A stretch of DNA of 64,000 nt from Zygnema cylindricum (Eukaryota; Streptophyta; Zygnematophyceae; Zygnematales; Zygnemataceae). The stretch is from positions 186,001 through 250,000 of the forward strand of contig JBBHKE010001581.1 of assembly GCA_037447655.1 (NCBI GenBank), given 5' to 3'. The translations under genes and the position numbers were made by a program. The notes under the pieces were generated by a model that was not told the origin of the DNA, ran no database searches, and saw only the letters and a program-made list of their open reading frames with translations. Of this stretch, positions 49,582-62,600 are shown piece after piece. How positions within the stretch are numbered: position 1 is the stretch's first letter; the number at the start of each line of letters is the position of its first letter.

Positions 49582-49589
49582 CAAATTAG

Positions 49590-50062
49590 GATGGCACTTT
49601 TGTTTTGATTTATTGAACGCGGTGTAAGAACATGCAAATTCACGATATCGGCTCTAACGATATCGATGACAAGGAAGATAGAAAGCTTAGGAGGTGAAGC
49701 CGGCCGATCAAAATGCGCGGCAGGGCGAAGAAAACAAGATGAAATTTATAGAAAAATAAAGGCCAGTGAAATCACTTTCGTTGTTGTCCACTCGGACGCG
49801 CAATTGAAGAGCCGTTGGGGGGGGGGGGGGGGGGGGGCTTTTGGGACATTTTTGTTTCATATGTCGTTCATTAAGTGAGTGTAATTTAAGAATTTAACCT
49901 ATATAGGACGACACTGCTACGTGTACATTTAAATGATCTTTAATCAACCTAAACATCGCATGATCCACCGGGCTGTCGTCAGTACAAAAAGAGAACTGTG
50001 GCATGATCGGACAGGCTGTAAAGCGTACTGATTCGCAGCAGTCAGATCAACTTCGTTCACAC
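49590..50062. other. intergenic with a 21-G homopolymer
   Basis: Contains an uninterrupted run of 21 G at 49817-49837. No gene seen. Confidence 0.7.
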
Positions 50063-51290
50063 CATAGTTCAAAAGTAGGCGTTTTTATGGTAGGCGTTTG
50101 GTAGGCGCACAAAACTTGGCACAAAACTCGCGCAGATGAGGCATACTGTATGTGTGCGCTTTGTGCACACCCCTGTACGAACGTACGAATTTGACGTATG
50201 AATCATAGTACAGCGCACGCCGCTGGACGATTTTTTTTAGCGAACTGACACGGCGTAGGATGACATTCCGCGGGAAAATAAACCCGGAAAAAAAAAAAAC
50301 GCAGACGTAAGTCCTATCGTAAGTTGTGTTATGGGCTTTTCATGTGATCTTCTTAGATCGCTGCTTTGATCAGCGACCGTTCGATCGTCCAAATCTGACG
50401 GTTTAAATTAAAAATACCTCAAAACTCACGGAAAAATATTTTTTTGTTCCGAATGTTTTTCAAAATTTAGACATGACGTTTAAGGGCGTGTCCCCATGTG
50501 TTCAAGTAAGGGTTTTTTTGTTGTCGTTTACACAGAAAATGGGACTTCCTACTTGAAACTATTACGCCGTACGAAAAATGGGCAAAAACTCAAATACATT
50601 TTGCGTCATCTTGGAACTTGAAAGGTACGGCGATTTGGCAGTATTATCATCGCGACCCACTTCCAGCTCATCTTCACACTTGCACTGAAATCAAATCGCG
50701 ACATGCTTTTAATCAAAATACTACCCTATTGACGAATAGAAAGCCTGGGTTGCACGCGTCAAAAGTTTTCATTTGTTTTTTTGCAGTTGGGAGAATACAC
50801 GAAAAAAAAATTGTTTGTCCGTTTGCTTATGTTGTCCACTTGTGGGCGTCTACAAATGTCATTTTGTAGACGTAGGCGATTGCTTATGTCGTTCACGTGT
50901 GGGCGTCAACAAATGACAGTTGGGGTCGAAAATTGTCCCAGTATGTCAGGAGCTCTTTGCGGCGTACAAATGTCCGCAGTTTGTTCCGAGATCGTTGGCG
51001 TCTACAAATGTCAGCAGTTTGTCGGCGTGTCGCAAGTATTGGCGACGTGTACAACTGCCACATATTCAGAATAATGAACGCGCAAGTAACGATTGACATA
51101 GGCACACTTTGAAAAGTACACCGTAAAATTAGCGCTAAATTCCAAAATAACGTTTCAAAATATCGGTTACATGGGGACACGCCCTAATTCTCTATCGATC
51201 GATGTGCAACTCAACCCTGTTCCTATTTTATTTCATTTTGCGACCAATACAATATGGGTCTTAAGGGCATATTGTATGTTTTGCATGTTC
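50063..51290. mobile_element. hAT-like MITE (CATAGTTC family), long version, split by a Harbinger-like element
   Basis: Starts CATAGTTCAAAAGTAGGCG, runs to 50483, then resumes after the nested insertion at 51185 and is truncated at about 51290. Its sequence is shared with 45656-46103. Confidence 0.65.
50484..51184. mobile_element. PIF/Harbinger-like MITE with TAA duplication
   Basis: 701 bp from GGGCGTGTCCCCATG to CATGGGGACACGCCC, flanked by TAA (50481-50483, 51185-51187). The paralogous site at 45954 has one TAA and no insertion, so boundaries and duplication are certain. No transposase. Confidence 0.9.
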
Positions 51291-51621
51291 ACCAGGTTTT
51301 TAGTAAATTGCCGTACGTCGCCGTAAAGTTTTCGTTCAGTTAACCATCCAACGTTTATGTGCCGCGTTTACCGTAATAAATTGCAGTTAAACTGTAACGG
51401 AACAGATTTATACACGTGGCATGCCACGCTATATAAAGTCAATAAAATAATACAGTTTGTTATAAAGTACTATTGTATGCATACTATATTTTTTTTAAGT
51501 TATCGCCGATATGGAATTTGTTGGTCCCAGACCGATATATCGGAACCCCTGACCGTTCGATAACCAATAACTATCGGTATCGGTGTTATCGCGATAAGTT
51601 TTTTACCGATACACAACACTA
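51291..51621. mobile_element. truncated hAT-like element (TAGTGTTGTG family)
   Basis: The right end CCGATACACAACACTA at 51621 matches the element at 48796, inverted. Shared internal TATCGG palindromes and ACGTGGCATGCCACG. The left terminus is missing. Confidence 0.65.
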
Positions 51622-52881
51622 TTTTTTTTTCACAAGGGAAATTCAGAATTCTGTGCGGCAGCAGTTGTCCGCACGAAATTTGTACTGTATGATTTTCCAC
51701 ACGGGATATTGTGCGGAATGTCCGCACTTTTAGATCGCTAAATTCAGTTTTACAGTGGACACACTGTACACTTTTAGAAGCCGGTCGTTGACCCGGCAAA
51801 GCAGTTTTGAGCTTTTCACCTTTCACCCTTTCAGCAACGATGGCACTCTGGATTAACGCAGACGTCACTATCAATCAACTATGCGCCAACCACAAGCCGG
51901 AAAAAACAGCAAAAAGAAATCACAAAAAATAGCAAAAAAACAAAAATGTAGTACATGGGAATCGTTCGGAGATGCGGCTGACCTGTCGAACTACAGTACT
52001 CAGACTAGAAAGTGAATCTTTTTCATTGGCCCATGAGGCGCTTCGGAGAACGCCGGTGAACATGGTCCCTGAAAAAGCAGATGCCCTCCAAGGTCAACGC
52101 GCAACCCAAGGATTGCTGTACCTGCTCTTCTAAGGCTCCACGTGCCATCCACGTGTTACAGACCGAAAGGGGGCAAATTTCTGCGCGAATATACCTTTTC
52201 ATAACAATGGCGTGTTACGTGGATATAGTACACACATCGTACATATATGTGTACGAATGGATCAATTCTGTAACTTTTCTGGAATTTCGTGCGATCGTAT
52301 CTCTTATACGTGCGTACCTCTCATTCAAGTATCTCTTGTGCGTGCCAGCGTGAGGGTTATATTGTGTACGAAAAACCTGTACAGTACGGTAGTTTTCCAG
52401 TACATTATAGTACTGTACTTTATTGTACTGCACTGCAGAAATGACTTTTGAAAAGTGACAACATTAATAGTTGTTTTGAATAGAGAGTCAAATTTTTCCT
52501 TCCGGCTGGTGATGTACATTACAGGTCCGTGTGACAGGAATACCAAATGAGAGAAGGAATCAGTTAGATTAGGTTAAGATTATGCAGTGAAACCTTATTA
52601 AGAAAGAGGAAATGTAGAAACCCTAAATTCACGGTTGTTGGCTACTACAGGAGATTAGTTACCTTGAATCTTTCTTCTACCTTCTTCTCTCGTGCAAAAT
52701 CAAATCGGTTAATGTAAGAGTATTGTGAGACAGGAGAGTGAGAGAGATAAGGTAGCGAAAGGATAGTTAACAATGTTTCTTGTTCAGTTAGAGAATGAGT
52801 ACTCTACAAAAGCGTAAGCAGAGGAAGGGAGTGTCATTTTTTTTTTGTATGTTCGTCGGTTTTGCCCCGTCTTAAGGCAAA
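51622..52881. other. lipin upstream region
   Basis: Presumed promoter and 5' leader of the lipin gene. A T-rich tract at 52838-52848 followed by TTAAG just upstream of the ATG could be a splice acceptor for an unseen upstream exon. No other gene found. Confidence 0.45.
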
Positions 52882-55800
52882 ATGTTTCATCCTTTTGGTG
52901 GAGCAGTTGACATAATTGTGGTGAAACAGGAGGATGGGACATACAAAACAGCTCCATGGTACGTTAGGTTTGGAAAATTTCAGGGCGTTTTGAAGCGTCG
53001 TGAAAAGATTGTGACTATAACCGTAAACGATGTCGAGGCTGGTTTTCACATGTATTTGGACACTAAAGGAGAGGCTTATTTTGCTCAAGAAGAGGAAGAA
53101 GATGTGGTAGGAGCTTTGGAGTATCGAAAAGAACCTCAGAAGCTCCTAGAAGCAGGCAAATTGTCAGACCTAAAATATCTCGAATATAAAGTCGAGACCA
53201 ACAAACCGGTTGACGAAACCAAAACCGATAAAGAAACCGATTTTTCCGCAGGAATTGAGGAGCCAATCACAAATTCTGGTACAGAAGCCTGTTTGCCAGA
53301 CGCTTCTGTCCTGCCATTTTTAAAGTCGACTTCGTTGCCTCTTCCTCAAATTTCCAGCGATGGCGAGGGAATCGACAGCCATGGCCGTAATCTGACCTGT
53401 AGTCATTCCTTCTCGCACATTTCAAGGGAAGACAATGGAGGTGGAGGAGGAGGGAGTAGCAACTCTCTCTCTCCCTTGGAATTGAATGAGAATGGGTTTG
53501 ATACTGGTTGCTCTTCCCTTTCACAAGCTAGTAGCAAGAGTGAGGGAAAAGGGAAACAAGATATGGATTCTGGTGTTTTTCTCTCCTCTCCTGTCCACTC
53601 TTCCTCGTCCTTTAACATGTTTGCCGCAAACGAAATCGATTCGAGCATAATACTTTCAACAAACGAAAATGATCCGAAAATTGTATCTTCGAGAAGCGAA
53701 ATTGATCCAAAGATAAGAGTATCTGCAGAAAACGAAATCAGTCCGAAAATTAAATCGATACATAATCTGATGCTGTCCGGGGGACATGCAGGGGTTTTGG
53801 CGTCACAACTTGCTGCGGCCATAGATTCTACAGCTGTTTTACTTGCAGAGTCCTCTGCTGCTGCTCTTGCGGCAGAAACTATAAAGAATATGCAAAAGGA
53901 GATTTTAAAATCACCCATTAGGCTTGGAGATGGAGTTTCTGATAACGACCAGCCGGAGGTTTCTTCTTCGAAAACCTCACAATTACAAGCAGAAGAAGCT
54001 CCTTTCTCCTTCTACCATTCGGGAAATGCGAGTCAGGGAGGAAATGGAGGAAATGCATTGGGAGCTGAACCGATAAAGGGAGACAAAGGTGGAGAATTTT
54101 TGGCAAGGAACCAAAACCAAAACCAAAACCAAACTTCAAGCATCGCCGATTCAAGGCCAGCCGCGTCCATTACTGCATTGGATAGTTTTTCAGGTAGCCA
54201 CTCTTCTTTGGAGTCCGTCAGTCCAACATTATCTCCCTCCATTTCCTTTCAACGCTCACAATCGACACCTCAGGCAGAGGTAGAGTCTGGGAGTTCTGTT
54301 TTACCACCTCAACGGAATTATTTGAGTGACAGTGAAAAGAAGACGCAGTTTTTGCTATCTGCTCCTGGACGTCCGGATTCTGTAATGCCAAATGGCTCTC
54401 TGCTGACGGAATCGGAGACCGAATCGGAACACGGAACTGATCCAAAGTTGAAGGCAGCGATGGAGAGGGAAATGGCATGGCGGGAGGTGATAGAGAAAGC
54501 GGCTACGGCTGTGAAAAACGCACCGTCCTCGTCTAAACAAGCTTTTGAGGATGCTTTAAAAAGGGATGAAGACAAAGAGCAGAGACAAAAACGGGGTTGG
54601 GGATGGTTTGGTTGGAGAGCAAGACCTCCAAAGGGCAACCAAAACATCGAAAAAGGCAAGTCGTCGAGTCCCACACAGTCTCCGCAGAGTGAGAAACAAA
54701 TTGCGGAACAAATTGAGGAAAAGACAGGGACAGGGGAAGAAAGTGACAGCCAAAGTAGAGGATCGGGAGAGGTTTTGACAGGAACTCCGGTGGAGGCTTT
54801 AAATTTAAAGTCAGAGAGTGAAGAGAAAGATAGGGTGGGAGAAACAGCTGTTTCTGGAGACTCTCAGACACCACAAGAACAAATTCTGGATGGAGGAGGG
54901 AATAAAGATAAAGACAATGGTGAACATCTTTTGGCAGAAAAGGCACAGATTTTGGTCGATATGATTGACAGCCAATGGAGTTCACCGAGGGTAAAGAAAC
55001 TTTCTCCAAAGCGGATTCGTGGGGGAACTAATGAGGAGAACGAGACGAATGTTTTGGAAGAGAATCAGAAAAACTTTGATGGAGGACTGACAGATGACAA
55101 GCGGGGGGTAATTGGCGAAAATCACGAGCTGAGGAAGAGCACTAAGGAAAACGAACAGGAACAATGCGAGGAGGAAGGGTCTCTGAAAGAGGACGAGCCG
55201 ATAGAAATTTGTTTTGATGACCTCGGGCTTCCAGAGGTTATAGAGGTAAATGAGGAGAGTGTCTCAAACGAGGAAGAGAAAAACGTATTGGGAGAAGGCG
55301 TTGGGAAGGACATGTCATTGCAGAACATTGTCTTGGAAAAAGAAGGGCTTAGGGAGAACAATTCCGTGGATTTGAGTATCGATAATGGCGTGTTGAGGAA
55401 GGACAAAGAAGAGGAGAATGCGATTAGGTTGTTGATAGAGAATCAGGAATGCTCTGAGGAAGGAAGACTCATAGGTAACAAACGAGTGGTTATTGATAAT
55501 GACGTGCTTCCGGAGGAAAATAAGGAGATTGGTCTGTCGGAGGAACAGCAGGAGAGATCTGCAATTGCAGAGAACGAGCCAATGCAAATTTGTATCGATG
55601 ACCAAGGATTTATGGAGGTTAAAGAAGGGAGTGAAACCAGTGTCTCAAATGAGCAAAATGACGTCGAAGAACAAGGGCTCAGGGAGGACATGCCATCGGG
55701 AACAACAATTGATAATGGTTGTCTTGAAGAGGAGAACGAGAGGAACGAGGATAGCTTGTCGGAAGAGAAACAGACTGGTGTTGGGGAAGGTGGATTTAAA

Positions 55801-58800
55801 GAGGGCAAGCCCTCAGAAAAGTATGATTATAATGACTGTCTTAAGGAAGAGGAGAAGGACATTCAGATGTTGGGAGAAAAACAGAAAACGGATGGGAAAG
55901 AAGGGAAAGAAGGGCCTTTGGAGGATGAATCATTAACCATAAGTATGGATAACACCGTTGTTCAATTGTTGGATGAAGGCGTCAAATCATTTTCACCGGT
56001 GAAGAAAGCCATGGATGTTGCAGAGGTGGTAGTTGCCTCGTTAGACTTACTTGATATGTCCGGGTCTGTCTCTCCCAGTGATATTCTCCTTGAAAATATA
56101 GCCGCAAGTGCAAACATACTTGAGGGGAGCATGGATTCCCAGGAGCTGGAGGCTGAATTAGAAGGAATGGTGACTTCAGGAATTTCTTCAAGCACAGTTC
56201 ATAGAGATAAGCTCACTGTGGAGGGTGAGCAAAAGAGGGAGGATGATGAACAAAACAACATGGTTGTTGAACAAGATGTTGTACTCATGAGTTCAGATGG
56301 CCATGTGATGGTAGCGGCAGTTGACGAGGAAGATGTAGTCGACGGTTCTGAGACAAAAATGGATGTTGTTGAGTCTGGCAAGGATGAGCAAAATGAGGTG
56401 ATTGCTGAGCAAGACGAGGTAGTTCTCATGAGTTCTGACGGCCACATGATGGTAGCGAATGTTGCTGAAGAAGATGTAGGTAACTGTGTGGAGGGAAAAT
56501 ATGTGGAGGCTGTTGTTGAGTCTGTTACGGTTGCCACAATATCAACCGAGGAGCACGGGGGGGAGAAAAAAACTGATGGTACTAACATGGCAGTTGAAGA
56601 TGATGTTTTTCGAAGTTGCCACAGTAGCTTGATTGGAATTAGTGACTTGTTCCCAGGAGGTGATGAGGAATCGTCCGTATTGCTGGGACATGAGGAAGGA
56701 TTGTCAGTGATAGAGGAGACAGTTAATAACTTTGGAACTTCTCCGAGGAGTTCATTGGATGAAGCCGGTGCTTCAGAAGCTGCGGCAATTGCTGGTATGG
56801 TGCATTTTTGTTATCCGTCGGTATTTTTGTTCTTCTCATAGACACGGTGCTCTTAAACGCAGGAACAAAATGGGTGGCTGTGACCTTTTTTAAGAGTTGA
56901 AAGAACCTCCAATTTGTCTTAACCAAATGAGATCTCAACTGGGTATAGTGTGCTGTAAGTGGAGTGTAAAAACATTAGAGGATTTTTATGTTGGTCTCAA
57001 CAAAATTATTGATGCAAAATTTGATTCCGTCGCACCAGGGGAAGGTTAGCCCAAAGACTCTTAGAGGAATTTTGCCCATGTGCTGTAGTGGTTGATGTCA
57101 CAGATGTTGTTCACTTCACTATCTGACAACACACTTTTTGCACTAATGAGATCTTTTCTCACAAGAAACATGTCAGTGTACTTTAATTGATGTCACATTT
57201 CTATACAGGGAGTTACCAGTTCTATGTTTATCCCAGTAATTCCTTGCCTAGATGACGCCTCAGTTGTATTAAAGGAGAAGAAGTTTTACAAGTCTTGAAA
57301 GCTTGGGATTTGCTGAAAGTATGAATCGATTGGAAAGCCCAAAGCCAATGGGCAACAAATTAGAATAAGTTTTACAGTCAAGTAAGATATCTGAGCTTCC
57401 GGAGAGCAAGAACCTTTTTTAATTTGTTATGTCGCGAATTGATCAATCTTGAGTCATATAATATTTTATGTTTAATTAGATACATACCATGTCATGCCAG
57501 ATATATTTGTATACCATCAATCATGCAAATATTGATATTCATAAGTAGCGTATGGCGAATTTCGATTTATTGAACAGAACTGAATTGCACCAGAGGGTTT
57601 CACACCGGAAAGTCGCTTGCAGCTTAAGGTATTTTATCTCTGTTTTGAGTATTTCTCTCTGTTTTGAGTATTTCTCTCCTTGCAACACCTCTATGTTGTT
57701 GTAATATACTTTTTTTCAGTTACAACTTGTTGGACCACAGTTGTCAATCAGTTTCTTATACCGTCATAGCATACGCTGGCCACTTCAATGATGGTTATCG
57801 TTTTATGGTTGTCATACCAATAAATGAGATTATATGGCTGTCATTCCTCCTCCTCATGCTAGGGAAAAAAACTATTTTGAAGGTAGGAGGAGGTTTCTGA
57901 GGTCATGAGAATAATTGCACTGAACTGCTTTTCCATACGGAAATGAACACTGCTGAGAATCACTTGGTTTTTGAACGAAATGACCGAATTATGGAACGGG
58001 TTAAATGAAACAACCGAGTTACCACAGGAGCGGCTGCAAACATGTACACTGGCCATCGTTATTCGTGTTAATAACACTTAGTTGTGACTTTTTTTTGTCA
58101 AAAATCATAAGATGGTGTTAAAAACACTATTTGAGAAAGGAGCCTACAACTAGCCACGTCATCCTACACTAAATTAATGCGAGTTATTCCTTTACACTAA
58201 TAGTTATGAGCATTATAGTACAACGGGCTACCAGTCAGTGATTATTAGTGTTAACACTTTTAGAATTGACTGTACTAAATAATGGCTTCCCACTTGGCTC
58301 ATATGAGCCACTTAAATAAACAGCGTTGATAACAATAATTTGATTTTCAGTCATAAAAACACTTACGGAGATGAGAGTGATTAACTCTAACAGCGAGTAA
58401 GTGTAGTTTACTGATTCCAATGCGTAGTGTTTGCACATAGGTCTACATAAAGTCTCTGTGTACCAAAAATTCATGGTTCTTTTTGATTCTGGTACGTTTT
58501 TCATCCAGATGCAATGAGGAAATTACATGGAAGTGGGGAATTTTGGACACTGTCAATTTTCAGGAAAATAAAAAGTGTGAGGAACTCAGTGTGTTCTACT
58601 TTGTGTTTCTTTGCAGCGGATGAGATTGCTCGAGAAGCTAGACCTTCTGATCAATCACCAGCAGGGCTTCAAGTGGATGACATTTCAGCTGGACCAGATG
58701 TCACTGAACAGGTTGTCAAACAACATCAGGACTGTGGAGTAGAAGGACAGCCAAACAATCCTCTTGAAGGTAATGTACCTGTTACATTGCATGGTGAAAC

Positions 58801-59550
58801 TTTGGAGGAGAAAAGCTCAGACGTCAGCAATCAGACGCCGTCCAAATCGCCAGAACCTCAACTGGCTCCTCCTTTATCCTCGACTGGTCTCGAGCTTTCA
58901 CTTTGTCGACACCTGATGAATGATCGCATGGGAGTTGACGCAGCTGCGACCGCCTTCGAATCACAGCGGGTAACAATGGAACAGTTCATGAGAAAGTCAT
59001 CGAATATCACCAACAATGACAGACTTGTCGTGCGAGTAGGTGGGAGGTATTATCCATGGTCAGTCGCAGGTCCACGGTTATTGGGAATGCTCGCTTTTGG
59101 TCAAGTAATGCCTCCAATTGGAGCCGAACTCGATGGAGCAATACGTATAGAGAAACCTCAGAGACCGAGCCCGAAACCTTCAAAATCGGATTCAGAGAAA
59201 AGCCCCAGTCAAGAGATTGTTCTCGCAGGACCAGGAAACAGGGGAGGATGGACATTATGGCCATTCGGGGGAAATAGAAGGGACCAACAGGGCACAAATG
59301 GAGGAAACTCTGGTAACAAGGCTAGTGCTCCACCCATTCCTCCAGAAGTCATGCTGGCAGCTGCAGGAGCTGCTCTGGATAACCCTCTCACAAAGGAATT
59401 GCTATATGGTGTGAACGGTTTTTATGCTCGACCTAGAAAACAACGTGTTCGTATGCACTCTCCGACATCAGAGCAGTTGGCAACACTGCCTTTGCAAGAG
59501 GGAAAGAATCGCATCACATTTTCATTTACGACAAGGGTGCTGGGGAAACA

Positions 59551-59610
<60 letters not shown>

Positions 59611-62600
59611 CTCTGCGCTATCAATTTCCAGATTATTCCAGATTATTCCCTGTTTTGCTGGGCCAAGAAGAGGGAAAATGTATACTGAGTTTCTTGTAAG
59701 GTGACAGTCACTGTTTTGTTAAAAGTGTAAAGAAGCTGCTCGTCTCTCGTGGCTCAAGTATTTTTTGACCAATGTACAAATTGGTGCTCCATCTATGACT
59801 TTATTGTGTCTGGTTTTTTTTGTTTCTTGCAACCTTGAAAATGTTGGTTCCTTATTTTTCTTGTACTCCGGGTCTTACCCTTTGCACGTGACTAGTGAGG
59901 AATGAACGCTGCCCCACAATCAATACATTGAATTGCTTCGGAGCATTTTCAGATCTCTGTGCAAATTGGTTTTGTGCAGTTAGTGATGTCGACGATTTCG
60001 TCCTTTTTTGCTGTTGTTCTTTGGCTGTGTGATCCATTCTCAGGTGAGTCGGGAAAGTCCCGAACAGGCACTTGTTCTAGCAAGTGTCGGACATCATATT
60101 ACTGACAAACATGGTTTAAACTGTTGGTATCGCAGGTAGAATGTGCCCTCTATGTGTGGAAATATAATACGCGAGTAGTAGTCTCGGATGTGGATGGAAC
60201 AATCACAAAGTGAGTGGCTTATCTTTCATCCCTTGTTCTGCTTTTTTACATATTGCATATTTTAATATCAATGCTTCTTAGATCATTGGTTACTTTGTTG
60301 ATCGGAAGTCGAGAAGGCCTTGAAGGTAACTGGAGGCTATTTGCTTCATGCATTGGTGAAGCAATTCATGTTGGCGACATTGATTCATTAGTAGACTTGA
60401 CATCTCTTAAGGTGGTGATTGTATATTGTTCAGATCTGATGTCTTAGGGCAAGTGATGCCGCTTATGGGCCGAGATTGGACGCAATTGGGAGTTGCTCGC
60501 TTGTTTTCAGCAATTCGGGTATGGCCCCTATTTATGTGACTCAAACTTTATTTGAATGTCTGGGACTGTTGAGTACATGGTTGTCTTAGCAATGTCATGA
60601 TTTTTAGTACATATTTAGGCAAGTGAGTCACTGATCTTGGGATTGCAGAGGAATAAGTGAGTAGGCAGAGGTTTCAGTGAAAAAATACTGTACCTGATCG
60701 TGTTGGACTGTTGAAGAAAAGAATGGGTTGGACATGTAATCAGTAATTGCTCGCTCTGTTTATTTCACTGACATGATAACATATCAAGGAGCTTTAATAC
60801 CTTAGCAATCAGGTAACTTTGCAATGGTGGGAGTGAGCTAAGAGTATCACACCATAAATGCTTCTACTTTTTTTTTTTTGTGTCTTCTGTGCACTAAACC
60901 TTACTTTCTATTAGCTTTTGCCTGAGTTTGGTTTGATGAACTCTTCTGGAGCAATTTTTTTGTTGTTCTGTTTGTGTGTTTTGTATTATTCCATTTCCAA
61001 AAGCTACTTGGTCAGCTTGAGTTGCCGGTAAACTTTTCTTTGCTAATTCTTAGGAGGATTGCCGCATTGTGACTGATGAGGTGTTTCTGACGAGCATAAC
61101 TGTATTACAGGAGAACGGATACGAGCTCATGTTCCTAAGCGCTAGAGCCATTACTCAGGCTTATCTCACGCGAACTTTTCTGTTCACACTAAAACAGGTG
61201 AGATCCACATTTTCCCCGTTTGAAGCCCATGAAGTTAATTTAAAACTTTGTGATGCGTTTTAAGACCCTCTGAGCTTCCTAACTTGATGTCTCTTTGTAC
61301 AAAGCTTTTTATTTTGTTTGAATGCGGATAATATTTTTCTCTAGATGACGGTCACTCTCATTTCACGGCTTACCTACAATATTGAATTTCTCGCTATATC
61401 AGACTTGAGTAAGGTTTCAGTTGAAATTATAGTATGTTTTTGCAGGACGATTCTGAGTACTTTGCTCACTATTTTTGGGGACTTTTGATTCAATTTTCTG
61501 TTGTTTGTTTGTTTGTTTTGGTTTTTTTATGGGATCAAGGACGGAAGCTGTCTCCCTGAGGGACCGGTCGTCATCTCTCCCGATGGTCTTTTTCCGTCAC
61601 TTTATCGAGAAGGTAAAACTTTTTTCCATCCCTTCTATTGCAAGAAACTGTGGGTTATCTTCATGTTTAAACCATGATGAAGACCTAGTGCTTATCCTGT
61701 TCTGTTCCACCTTATACTTTTATTATTGCTGTTCATCAAATTACAGAATCCAATGTCTCTGTTTTTACTGTATATGAATCTACAGTGAGTGATGGGCCTC
61801 TTTGAGGATGGGTATGAACAGTTATTCGGAGAGCACCTCATGAATTCAAAATCGCGTGTTTGTCGGTGAGTAATCGAATACTAAACACATTGAGAAATGT
61901 TTCCTTCTCCCCTTTCCTCTCTCTTTCCCTCTCTCTTTTCCTGTCTTTTCTCGTGATTGATCTGTTTGAATTTAACTTGTTGGGCAATGTATAATAGGCT
62001 GGTGAACAATATGACATCTTGTACTGGCTCAAAACAATTTGCTGAGAAGTGTTGTAATTTTGTTGCATATACTTGTGGTTCGAAGGAATGTTGAAAGGAT
62101 TTTTTTATTTTTATTTTTTTTCTGACAGGACATCCGTGCATTATTCCCTTCTGAGAGGAACCCATTTTACGCTGGTTTTGGTAATCGAGAAACAGACGAA
62201 ATCAGCTATGAGGCTGTTGGTATCCCAAAGGGAAAAATCTTCATCATCAATCCTAAGGTCAGTAACCATATGTTTCCGTCGGTTTTTAGGCGGAGAAATT
62301 GGCAGCTTCCTGTTATCTTGTTTGTGGTTGGTTAATAATGCAAAACATTTAATCTCTTATAATAGTTTACGATCATTCGCGGATTCCAAAACAAACATTT
62401 ATTTATTTTGCTACACATAAGCGAACAGAAGTGTTTTTCCTTTACGTCTTGCAACCGGTTTGCATTTTTGGAAAAGACTAAGATTAAATCCGTGATGAGC
62501 ATTACCTTTACTCGGAGACAAATCCTATTCCCGTCGAGTCTTTTTTTCCCTCGTCGACCTTTACTGTGAGGACAAAATATTTTTGTTGTTCGTCCAATGT

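Noticed and set aside
53403-56588. Several long frames antisense or out of phase to the lipin 3.9-kb exon
   Set aside because: They are shadows of the Glu/Ser-rich coding strand. Their products are Phe/Ser/Leu-rich low complexity with no family resemblance.
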